From Jacaranda mimosifolia (lineage: Eukaryota > Streptophyta > Magnoliopsida > Lamiales > Bignoniaceae): DNA of 64,000 nt. Positions 39,101 through 49,588 of this stretch are shown here, piece after piece. The translations under genes and the position numbers were made by a program. Location of the stretch: positions 6,180,507 to 6,244,506 of the forward strand of contig CM032121.1 in assembly GCA_018894105.1 (NCBI GenBank), read 5' to 3'. Under the pieces are notes generated by a model. That model was given only the letters and a program-made list of their open reading frames with translations, made no database searches and was not told where the DNA came from. How positions within the stretch are numbered: the stretch's first letter is position 1; every line of letters begins with the position of its first letter.

Positions 39101-39351
39101 TACGAGTGATTCTATACTGCTTTTGATATAGTTTCTCGAGATGGAGTTTAGAACGAAGGTCTTGGGTGTACTCGAGAGATTTGTAAGACTCAAAGTTGTA
39201 CTTATTACTTTGACTTGAAATCAATAAAATCCTTTCTTATCAGGTGGATTAAGCACATCGCCAAACCACTTTAAATATTGTTGTCAGTTTTCATTAAATT
39301 ACTTTACTGTTATTTCATAGTTGTCATAATATATCTTTTTGGGTTACAACA
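36196..39351 (+). mobile_element. Decayed, internally deleted Ty1-copia retrotransposon
   Basis: Two direct-repeat ends: about 36196-36861 and 38817-39351, both starting TGTT(A/G)ATTTTGCCTT. The right one follows a purine tract GGTGGAGAAT that fits a polypurine primer site. A weak primer-binding-like ATTATCAGC follows the left LTR. The interior (about 1.95 kb) has only the C-terminal half of pol: reverse transcriptase motifs at 37436-37910 (HMDIKTVFLHG, LYGLKQSPRKWY, and a split YIDDM box with a frameshift near 37785) and the RNase H side at 37926-38201 (YASAVGSLMYTM, RPDISHAV). Frameshifts and stops throughout. Gag, protease and integrase are missing. The element is dead. Confidence 0.8.
37436..38201 (+). 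pseudogene. Copia pol fragment (RT/RNase H)
   Basis: Three consecutive open pieces (37436-37786, 37728-37910, 37926-38201) read together as the C-terminal part of a Ty1-copia polyprotein. The LYGLKQSPRKWY and IDDM blocks are diagnostic. A frameshift falls within the YIDDM region and a TAG follows the EMEII segment. Downstream to about 38700 the same reading continues in pieces with several stops. No complete catalytic domain remains. Confidence 0.8.
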
Positions 39352-39485
39352 CTTTTGATGCCATAGTTGACGTTACATATGAATAAATCGACAAACACTT
39401 TAATTAAAAAAAAAATTATAAATTAATTTCCGATAATTATAGCACGTAGCACACAAAAAGTATAATGAAAGATGAATTACCACTT

Positions 39486-42419
39486 TCATGAAGTGAGATT
39501 GGTGATAGTGACTACCACCTTCCCAGGCTGATCAACTCTATACCTACAAGAGATGACTTGCTCTTGAGTAGAGCCAATTCTCCTCATCCTCTCAATAACA
39601 ACTATGCGTCCATATCCTGTACTTGGAACGAATTTAGCATCATAGTTCACTTCCCATCCCACCACTCTTACTTTCCAGCTCACAAAGCATGCCTGCATCT
39701 CAATTTCAACATGCTTATAAATTAATCGGGCCAATTATAAACAGTAACATTATATGTTCTATCACATGGCTCACGCTTAACTGAGACATGATCCACACTC
39801 AACTGAAAGTCAAGTATAAGTAGAAACATCATAAATTCTATCTTATTACCCTATCCGTAACCCTTTTTTAACAATACTAAAATTCGTTTCACGTATGTCA
39901 AACACAAGGAGCTTATATATAAACTTTTAGCAATTGATATCAGATAGTTTAATTTATTCTTATTCAACCCTAAGTTAGCTAACATAAAACTTAAAACTAA
40001 AATAATGAGAATATAAGAATTTTTATAATTGACCTCAGTGACAGGAAATTCCTCAATGTGCCTGGCCGAAGGCTTCACCACAATCTCAGTGACGCCATCA
40101 GATGTTCCAAAATCTCCATCTTTGCTTACTCCACCATACTGTGTTGGAATCTGCTCAGCAGATACGTATCTGATTTTCAAGCCAGTTACACCATTAAAAA
40201 ATTGAAAGTAAGACAGACAAAGTGTGATCTGAATAATTGAAATGTACTTATCTATTGTTTTAGACGTAAAAGACAATGTAATATAATAGGAACGTATACC
40301 CAAAAAAAATAATATATATATATATATATAATAGGGGAAAAGGTAAAATACTGACTTGAAAAGTGTCGCCATGGATAAGGAAGGACCTGCAAAAACAAAC
40401 TTGCTTTTGGTCCTCTCCGTTAGAAGAGGACTGATCATCTTGACAAACACAAGATACCACCGCGGTGTATTAATGAAGACCTAAGACCAAGCCATATAAA
40501 TAAAAAAATAAAATGCAAGTAATAATTAAAATTGGAAATGAATTGTAGAAAGCACCTGTTTGGCAACAAATTCAGGATAATAGTCTTGTAACAATTGAAG
40601 GGCCTGGTTAGTAACTTGCCTGAGCTCTATTTTACCAGCCCCTGGAGAATTCTTGAGATCATTAACCTGAACAATAGTGGATATCCCACCAGGACTGAAG
40701 TCCAATTTCCTGATATTCCTTTCAAGAAACTGAATTCTCCATCTCAGAAATTTTTGTCTCTTCTCTTCATCAGAAAACATTTCCTGATAAAGCTCTTTGT
40801 CCTGGAACTCCCCAAATACAGTGTAGCAGACTGGATGGCCTTCTTTGCTATGACCATGAATGAAAATCACTCTCTCCAATTCACTGCCAAGATCTTCTTC
40901 AAGAAGTTCATCGATCCCAAATTCTTTCCTCCACTGAATTGTGTTCTTGATCACAACAAATGCATCAGTCACGTTAAAATCTCGGGCCCGCAAGAACTTT
41001 AACAGAACTGTATCAGTTTTCTCATCTTCCAGGAGTTTTACACCCCAGATGAATACTTCGTCAGGCTTCTCTTCCATGCCATTGGTTTGTTCAGTGGATT
41101 CCAGGGCTTCTTTCTCAGCTCCATTTTCAAATTTTCCTGGTTCTTCTGCTCTTTCTTTCACGTCTTCCCTTAAAACAGGCTTCGTTTCTTGTTTGGGAGA
41201 TGAAGAAGAAGAAGAAGAATTGCCAAATTCATGCCTGTTGAGTGCTTCTTGAACAAGCTGCTTCAGCTCTTGTAAGGCAATCTTCTCAGTTTCTGGAAGA
41301 TCAGACGCTCTGATATTGTTGTGTTCCTCAGCCTGAGCGGATTTTTCTTCACTTTCTGCAGGGATGACAGTTTTAACAGCCTGGTTCTCATCAGAGGAAA
41401 CGGGATTGGAATTCACCAAGATTGTTTCTGCTTCTGGTACTAAATTGGACTCATCTCCTTCTTGATCAAACAGAGGACTCCAGCTAAAGAAGACTACTGA
41501 TGGACGCCTGATTCTAGCATCTCCTCCCCAAGCATTGTATCTCTTGTAAACTTTTTCTCGGTTGTTGAACCACCAGATCACTGCTTGGCGTTCCTCAAAT
41601 CCCATCCGGCTGCGCATACAAACCAAGAAGATCAACCAAGTTTTCTCCGTCGTCAAGCACCAACAACAACAAAAAAGTCGGTATATGCTACGGAAAAATA
41701 TAGTATGAAATTAATTTTGTAGCTATTGTTAAAAATTATAAAACACAAATTTTCATAGTAAATATATTTTTTTAAATTACAAACAACATATTATTAGCTA
41801 CTAATCTATAGTCTTATACGTTCGAAAGGCAACAAATTAATTATAAATTATAAAATTAATTATATAAAAGAATAATTATTAATTATAAATTGATCGTAGT
41901 AAGTATTAGCCGTGAAAACATCAACTTCGAATTTAATTAGATCAATTTTTCGTAGCTAAAAGTATGAATTTTTAGTATCAACTTCAAATTGACAGTAGTT
42001 GTTCAGAAAGAAAGGAGAAAGAATCACTTGAACCAACTTAAGCATGTTTAACTTTAATCCGTCCAAATCTTCATTAGTATATAGATTTTTTAGTAGTGAT
42101 CATACCTGAAGCGCACCCTTTTGACAAATCGAATCCCATCTGGAAAAGCTACGAGTGTTATATGGACTCCAGATTTGTACTGTTTTTCCCACACAGCCAA
42201 AATATGAGTAGCATCAATATGAGTAGAATCAATGGGAAAAACTGTATTTCTAGATGTTAAGTTTTCCACCGGCGGAGAAGTAGTGCAAGCAGAACTGAAA
42301 TCTGATGATGTGGAGGCGACGCTCGGGTTTGTGGACTGATCGTGGCAGAGTTGCCATATCTCCTCCCTGCGGATCACGGCCGCCACTAGCCTCTCCCAGT
42401 TATCATATATTGCGGACAT
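39486..42419 (-). CDS. BRX-SEC14-GOLD fusion protein, 611 aa (copy C, intact)
   Basis: Five exons: 42419-42106, 41609-40556, 40480-40356, 40169-40034, 39692-39486; all introns GT-AG, 612 codons with stop, no lesion. Residues 1-75 (MSAIYDNWERLV then Ser/Thr-rich) are unlike any patellin and I do not recognise them. Residues about 75-132 form a BRX domain split by intron 1: WEKQYKSGVHITLV and RFVKRVRF from exon 1, a Ser codon across the junction, then MGFEERQAVIWWF and REKVYKRYN from exon 2. This matches the BRX pattern KRVRFSR...WW..NR..VY..Y. Next come an acidic patellin segment (150-285), CRAL-TRIO-N/SEC14 (290-510) and GOLD (515-606). The basic KKKKLLYR tail of gene A is absent. Known: BRX domains mediate protein interaction and membrane-associated polarity; SEC14-GOLD binds phosphoinositides. 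Inferred: a membrane-associated polarity or trafficking protein. It is the only intact fusion copy here. Confidence 0.82.
40308..40331. repeat. (TA)n microsatellite in copy C intron
   Basis: TA run in the intron between exons 3 and 4 of the intact fusion gene, close to the donor side. Confidence 0.85.
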
Positions 42420-44049
42420 CTATGTCTGAGATTCAGCTTAATTGGCCCATGGAATTATACAGTGGACATCCCAGAAAGGTTTTGGAAATTCTTGTGCGTT
42501 CTATGGTGATCAGGACATGGAATTATACAGTGGTTGTAATTGCATATTGTCATTGAACGTACCGATGATTTTCTTGTTTCTTAGAAGTTTCATGGAAAAA
42601 TCACAGTCAAGCAAAACTCTAAATTAAAAACAAAAACAAAAGGAAAAGGATAAGATGTCACAGTCGCATTAATATGCGCAAGGGGCAATATTTACCGGAA
42701 AGTCGTGGAAACCCGACTTTACCATTTATTTATTTTTTTATTTTTTTTTTTGTTTTCTTTAATTGAAACGATTAAGTTGGAAAGATTTCGTAGATATACA
42801 CAGTACACGCCTTGTTTACATCATTGTTGACCAAATCTGTGCCATTCTCAAAGCATCAGTTAAGGGCCTTATCGCTTTGTTTTACTTCAAGATTTTGTTG
42901 AGCAAAGAAGAATGGTTGGGAAAAGGAAAATAAAATTAGAAAAATATAAAATTTAGACTTTGTCTTGTTGTTTAAGATAAACAATATATAAAAAAAATGG
43001 AGAGAATTGGGGTGATGAATGGGTGTTAAATATATTTTTCTCTATTTTCTTCACCATTTTAGGAAAATCAATTTTTTTTTTCAACCATAGTATATTTTTC
43101 ATCAAATTTTCTTTTCATTAGTATTTTTTTTGTCAAACAATCAAAAATATTTTTTCTTAATACTTTCCTTTTCTTTTCTCACCAAAATAATTGTACCAAA
43201 TAGAATGTAAAGGTAAATTACAACAAAAGCATTGTATTATTATGAAGTCACAATAATCCTTTTAGAATTTCAAGCATTTTCTTATCATTCAAGATATCGT
43301 CCTTTTTTAAATAAATTTATTAAATATGACCAATTTGATCATAACTCATGTCACATACACTATTAAATATTTGGAAGCAAAACATCAGGACCAAACAACG
43401 ATAATGTGCCACGTATTAGCAACCTATAAATACTCTCAATATATTTATTTTCATGTATACAATTATATATACTGCATTTATTTTCTTTGGACATTTCTTC
43501 TTATATCGAGCATTTTGAGGTTTTCATAGAGCAAACCCACAATTACTCCATAAAATTGGACTCCCATTCTTTTTTTATCAAAGGAACCTCAAGACAAGTT
43601 AATACGCAACTATTCAATGAGCACTGAGAGAATTAAAAGAAAGAGAGATGATAGATAATACTAACGACTCATTTTGATACAATTGGTAAAAAACATTCAA
43701 GAATTGAAAGAAACAATCTAACCAAGGCTCACAGAGAACGCAAATTAGGCTCATAGAGAGCATGAACAACAAGCAAAGCACAACCTTCCGAAATAATAAT
43801 AAATAAAATAAAATAACTAATTAATCAATTAATTAATTAATTGATTGCTAAATTAATTAAAATTAAATCAAGATAAGTTAAAACAAGAAATATAATTATT
43901 TTTCATGGCAAGGTAAAATTAAGAATAATAGCCAGAAATAGAATTCATACTATTAGTCTTAAAATAAAAGGCAATTTCCAATTAAAAGTATGGGGGAACT
44001 AGATAATATCCCATCCAAGGCATAATGTAATATCCCAATAAAAGACTAA
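42420..44049. repeat. 5' flank of copy C, no gene
   Basis: Paralogous to the upstream DNA of B and E to about 43560, then to 31746-31970 plus 33519-33900 (AACCTCAAGACAAGT, GAGCACTGAGAGAATTA-type phrases). It presumably holds the promoter of the fusion gene. No coding frame is supported. Confidence 0.55.
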
Positions 44050-46207
44050 GGCCACGTTTGATATGGTATTTCATTAATAGGGGAGATTCATTTGGTGATT
44101 AGAATAGTGAGATTAGCATACTATTATTTTGTTTGATATAGCAGATTGCATGTGTGGATTATCAACTATACCGATGTAGTATAATATCAACTTGTGTGTT
44201 TGATATCCACTGCTATATTTACATTGACTATGTTACCCTTTATTCAATATTGTATTTGAGAATCATTAAAAACTACACAACTAGTGTTTTTTATTATTTT
44301 ATTTTAATGAAATGGACTTTCAATTTTATAAATGGCATTAGACCTGTCAATGGGTAGGGTATAATTAACAAAATTTGATATATTTTTAATTTTATATAAA
44401 TTGGAATTAATAAATATTTTTAATTTTTATATATATTAGAAATCTATCATAAATGACATGGGTTGTACAAAAAATACAATCATACACTATGTGCTACAAA
44501 AAAAAAAAATTATTGCACCATATTTAATGCAATAATAAAATTTATGTGTTCCAAGTTAAAAATTTATTCTTAAAAAATAATGTCATTTTAGTGAAATGTT
44601 GTGTAATTATATATTCTAAAATTGTATTGTAGTTTTATTTTTCAAAATCATTTTTACATATTAACCTGCTTCTAAAAAAATTCAAAAGATGTTTTCTTCA
44701 AGTTAGTTTTTTCTTTTATATGTAGTATATACGTTTAATTAATTCAACACATGAAATGGCTTGGAAATGGAAAATTCAAAAAATATTTCTTAAAAAAATA
44801 ATAAAATAAAATCAACACAATTTAATATCTCACTAAATATTTTCAATGAAACGATAGAAAATAAATAAATAAATGCTCAAATTAACCCACCTAAAAAATT
44901 CCATACTTTTTTTTTTTTAAAAAAAAGACAACCAAAAAAAAATAAATAAATAAAAGTCAAAGTCGTTTTCGCTGATGGTTGAAATTATAACAGCTTGCAA
45001 TTTATTTATAACAATCCTTTTCGTTTGTTGCATAGCTACCCGTCATCTCTCTCTCACACAGACACACACAACAAAAAGGTAAAATGTAATTTAAATTGAA
45101 GGGCACAAATGACCATTTAATGTTTCAGGCAGATTGGAAATGGGGTGCGATTGACCTGAGATTTGATTACCGCCTAATGGATGACACAGTGGAGGGCTGA
45201 AAATTAAGTTTGGGCCAGCCCGCGTTTCCCATGTTGCATATCAAACAGTCTAGGGGTGTCAATTCGTGCGGATCGGGTGGGTTCGGATTGGGTTGAGGTA
45301 GGGATGTAACATAAAAATACCAAACCCAAACCCAAACTCAACCCAACCTGATATTAAACCCAAAAGGCTCAACCCTAACCTGACCCATCAAATTTCGTGT
45401 CGAGTTCGGGTTGACCTGATTTTTAGTCAGGTCACCCAACAACCTGATAAACTTGACCCAATCCAACCCAATCCGATCCAACCTGATCTATTTATTTTAT
45501 TTTTCATATTTATAAATTCCAACATCATAATTGAGTAGAAATTTGATCTACAATAAAATCTAAAATTTGGCACAATAATTAAGGTCTAAGAAACACAATA
45601 ACTTGTCATGTCCATGAGTACTCCAAATACAAAAAAAATAACAAATCATTGTTCAATTAACAATTTTGATGACAACCATCAAATGATTCAAATGCATAAT
45701 TAACTACAAAATAGTGGAAATTAAAGTCGAACAAAAACATATCAAATTTAATCGTCTTTGAATTGGAAGAATGGAAGTGTTATTACTTATTTGTTAATAA
45801 TGTTATTATAATTTGTAAATTTGTAAATTGTAATTGAATTTTCAAAATTTAGATTTTTGGATATATATATATATGTATTATTTATATTTTATTTTAATTA
45901 GTTAATTTTTTTGGGTTGGATTGGGTTGGGTCAAGTTTATTGGGTTATTGGGTCACCCACTTATTTTTTTTCAGGTTATGCGGGTTGACCCGAAAACAAC
46001 CCAATCTTTTTTTTTTTTCTTGGGTCATTTTCGGGTCTGACCCAATTTGACCCGAACCCAAAAACCCCAAACCCAAACCTGATTTTTTTCAGGTGGATCA
46101 TTATCGTGTCATCGAGTTGGGTTTGATTTTGACACTCTTATCAAACACTATATTAAGTGATATTAGTAGATCTTATTGGGCCTAATAGGGAGATATCAAA
46201 CATGCCC
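44050..46207. mobile_element. Harbinger/Tourist-type element with nested hAT
   Basis: The left end GGCCACGTTTGATAT and the inverted right end GGGCATGTTTGATAT agree at 13 of 15 positions. A TAA target duplication flanks it (44047-44049 and 46208-46210), diagnostic of PIF/Harbinger. Total 2158 bp, about 1.27 kb without the inserted hAT. No transposase frame is visible, so it is non-autonomous. Confidence 0.75.
45249..46140. mobile_element. hAT-like element nested in the Harbinger element
   Basis: An 892-bp insertion flanked by TCAAACAG (45241-45248) and TCAAACAC (46141-46148), an 8-bp duplication with one mismatch. The left end contains TAGGGGTGTCAA; the inverted right end is TAAGAGTGTCAA. Subterminal sequence is dense in GGGTTGGGTT and GACCCGA repeats, common in plant hAT-derived MITEs. 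Non-coding. Confidence 0.75.
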
Positions 46208-47804
46208 TAATACAATTAACTAAAAAGGTCACAAGCCCACTTAAGATAGGCCACATAATTCAAATTCGTTCAAGCCCACTAAGAATTTAACTGAGTGTAA
46301 ATACAAACTTTCACATAAAAATAAAAAATAAAAAAAAGAAGAAAACATCTAAGGACATATTTTTAAAACTCTACTATTGACTCCATTCGGACGCGTTCCA
46401 AGAGTAGAAACTCACAATTCCTTAATTTATGAGAATGACCCTAGATCCTATATCAATGTAACATCAATGATTAAAATTCAAAATTTTATGGATACATAGG
46501 CTTGGCAGTTTCAATCCAACTCATAGGTATCTGTCCCTCTCACTCTGCACAGGATGGGGTGAAAACCCGCTCGACATGAGCAGAGCATGTTCAAGTTTAG
46601 GACCAACCCACGCCACTCCGCCTCAAGCACTTATATAATTATAATATATAATTTATTATATATTTGTATGATTTTTTATATTTTAATTTTTGATTGATAC
46701 ATTTTTAATATTGTCATGTTAGTTGAATTTTTTTATATTAAATTTTATGATATTGTAGTTGAATTATCAAATTATGATTAATTAAAAAAAATTAGTTGGT
46801 GCAGTGCGGGACAGAGCGGGTGCCGATTTTATATATTTAACACGGAACATGTTAGAATTTTCAAACTTAAAACCCCTGGAATAGAGTGCAACGGGTTTTA
46901 AAATATTTTTTCAAGTGCAGGATGAATTTAGAATTAAGAAAAACCCTCCTCAGTGCCAACCCTGTGGATATATACCTTATATAGATCCCTTCATGCAAAT
47001 TGTATTTAAAGTAAAATCCATTGTTAATATTTTTTCCTTTAAAATATGTTATTTAGATTAAATCAAACATCTAACTTACTCTTACAAATCGATGGTTCCA
47101 GATAACTCATTCCATTAAAAGAAATATATTCTTTTTAGCATTTATTCATCCCTATTTTTTCTATTAGCATATGCTTTCTTATTGTATACTGTTAAAATTT
47201 CAAGATTTGATCTAATTTTAAGTAATTGTGTCTAATCTTGAGTTTATAGCAGGAAAAAAGTCAATTAATAAAGTACCTATTTAAAAGAAATTTTTTATAA
47301 GCAGCACTGTGGAAAAAAATTACATGGAAGAATTAAGCCACGTAGGATATATTATATTGATATGGCGTAATTCACACTTTCAATATTTTAATATTCACTA
47401 TATAATTTCAATTGAAAATAAGATGTTTTAAATGAGAGATATTACTACAGTGTATGTTTGCGCAAAATTGGCAAACCATTTATAGCAATTTTATAAAATA
47501 AAACTCCTGAAATTCAAGATATAGTTTAACTTAGGCATTTTTCATTGCTTGAAAATATTTTTCGCCATTTCTTTGGAAAGAATCCTCCATTTTGTCCTCT
47601 CTCAATTACTTTTTCTTCATCATTTCAATGAATAGAAATTGATTTTGAATCGAGATCTTTAATCACACTTTTAATATCACAGCCAGACGTTATATTGTGT
47701 ATAAATCGACATAAGCATTTGAATGTAAACTTTTTATAAATTGATTGTCGATTATTACATCGCATGACACACGAAGAAGTGTAATGAATGAAGATTTGCT
47801 ACTT
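46208..47804. repeat. 3' flank of copy D, no gene
   Basis: Paralogous to 33840-34620 and 35870-36190 (3' flank of C) and to 14486-14990 (B). Holds a short hAT-like element at 46498-46965. No coding frame supported. Confidence 0.5.
46498..46965. mobile_element. Short hAT-like MITE
   Basis: A 468-bp insertion flanked by GGATACAT (46490-46497) and GGATATAT (46966-46973), an 8-bp duplication with one mismatch. The left end is AGGCTTGGCAGT; the inverted right end is ACAGGGTTGGCACT. The 3' flank of copy C runs through this position without it (near 34080-34090). Confidence 0.6.
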
Positions 47805-49103
47805 CTATGGAGTGACACTGGTAATGGAGACTACCAGCTTTCCAGGCTCATCAAGTCTAAGGCTACCAGAGATGGATTCCTCTTTGCGAATTCTCCTCAA
47901 TGTATATAGACCTATTCCATACCTATCTTTTGCACATGGAACAAATGAAGCACTATAGTTCACTTCCCATCCCACCACTCTAACTTCCCAGCTCAGAAGG
48001 CATGCCTGCATCTCAATTTCAACATGCTTATGAATTAATCATATCGAGTATAAGCGGTAACATCATAGATTCTATCATGTGGCCTACGAGTCTTTTGTAT
48101 ATAAACATAAGTCACTAAGAACAGATATAGAAATTAATTAATTAAACTTTTATGAATTAGTAATTTTTTTATCTCCCTCATTTCGAGTGTATTTGATGCT
48201 CAATCAATTATTTTTATTAAAAAAATACTTAATATATATATATATATATATATATTATATTCATAAAATAAAATAGATGATGTAACATAAATTAAAATAG
48301 GAAATCTAAACTGCTATCAGAATCAATCAATTTAGCAGCATAATTAACCTGAGTGATAGGGAACTCCTCAATGTGCCCGGCCCAAGGCTTCACCACAATC
48401 TCAGAGACAACATCATGAGATGTTCCAAAATCTCCTTCTTTGCTTATTCCACCATACTGCGCTGGAATCTGCTTAGCAGATATGGATCTATTTTCCAATC
48501 CGGCTACACCATTACAAAATTGATAGCAAATTCCACCATACTGCGCCGGAATCTGCTTAGCAGATATGGATCTATTTTCCAATCCAACTACACCATTACA
48601 AAATTGATAGCAAGACAAACAGAAATCTCTACCTTATGCCAAAAATTAATCATAGAAAGTACCTCTTGGGGTTTGGCAACAAATTCAGGACACTACTCTT
48701 CAAAAGATTGAAGGGCCTGGCTAATAACTGGCGTTCCTCAAATCCCATCCAACTGCATATATATGCAAACCAAGAAATCAAATCAACCAAGTTTTCCAAA
48801 AATGAAATTTTCTTCAAGCAATAAAAACATATATGTTCAACTCCAATCTGTCAAAATCTTCATCAGTACATCGATTTTTGAGTACTGATCATACCTGAAG
48901 CGCACCGTTTTGACAAACCTAGCCCCACCTGGAAAGGTTACAAGTGTCATATGGACACCAGATTTGTGCTGTTTTTCCACCAGCAGAGGAGTACTGCAGC
49001 TAGAACTGAAATCTGATGAGTCATCATGGCAGAGTTGCCGAAACTCCTCTCTGCGCAGCACAGCTGCCACCAGCCTCTCCCAGTTATCATATATTGCAGA
49101 CAT
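47805..49103 (-). CDS. BRX-GOLD mini-gene (copy D, SEC14 deleted), about 212 aa
   Basis: Derived from the same fusion gene. Exons: 49103-48895, 48752-48663, 48487-48349, 48005-47805. Exon 1 keeps MSAIYDNWERLV and the first half of BRX (KSGVHMTLVTFP, RFVKTVRF) but has lost the linker before it. Exon 2 has collapsed to 90 bp: the start of BRX second half (MGFEERQ) is joined to DNA from the former end of exon 2, now partly read in a new frame. Exon 3 and all of CRAL-TRIO/SEC14 are gone. Even so every splice site is GT-AG and all phases agree, giving 213 codons with stop and an intact GOLD domain (VVGWEVNYSASFVP). An 84-bp tandem duplication copies the exon 4 acceptor; using the upstream copy adds 28 codons in frame. 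It could be a transcribed novel gene or a pseudogene that happens to be open. Confidence 0.5.
48232..48254. repeat. (TA)n microsatellite in copy D intron
   Basis: TA run within the last intron of the BRX-GOLD mini-gene. It is not the same position as the TA run of copy C. Confidence 0.85.
48446..48613. repeat. 84-bp tandem duplication across a splice acceptor
   Basis: Units 48446-48529 and 48530-48613 differ at only a few bases. Each contains the intron end, the AG acceptor and the first part of the GOLD-proximal exon (AEQIP-type block, here SAKQIPAQYGG). Copy D therefore has two candidate acceptors 84 bp apart in the same frame. Confidence 0.9.
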
Positions 49104-49588
49104 CTATGTCTGAGATTCAGCTTGGCCCAGAAAGGTTTTGGAAATTCTGGTGCATTCTATGGTGATCAGGACATGGAATTATATAGTTATTGTCATTACA
49201 TGTTATTAATAGAAGGACTTTCTTGTTTCTTGGAAATTTCTTGGAGAATCAAACTCTTAATTAATTGAGTTTAGGATTTTTGTCTTTCGGCCTCTCACCT
49301 TAGAAGAAGAATTAAAGACAAAACGAAGCAATTTTAATAAACAGCCGTGGTAAATTTTAATACTCTTCAATCAACTTGGTAATACAGCATCATATTGAAC
49401 ATTTTTGGTATGTCTGCACTCTGAAAAAAGAGATAAGCGTGTACAGTGTCAAACATTCTGCAGACTAGGCCCATAAACAGGAAATTGGTCTATTGCTTCA
49501 AATTTTAGGTTCACTGGCAAACTATTTCTGCATACACAAGGAACAACAAAGAATGTCGCCCTGGAAAAAACAAGACTAACAGAAGATC
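49104..49588. other. 5' flank of copy D and 3' flank of the maturase gene
   Basis: 49104-49320 matches the upstream DNA of the other fusion copies; the match fades beyond that, which marks the edge of the duplicated array. The remainder likely carries the maturase 3' UTR. No other gene seen. Confidence 0.5.
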
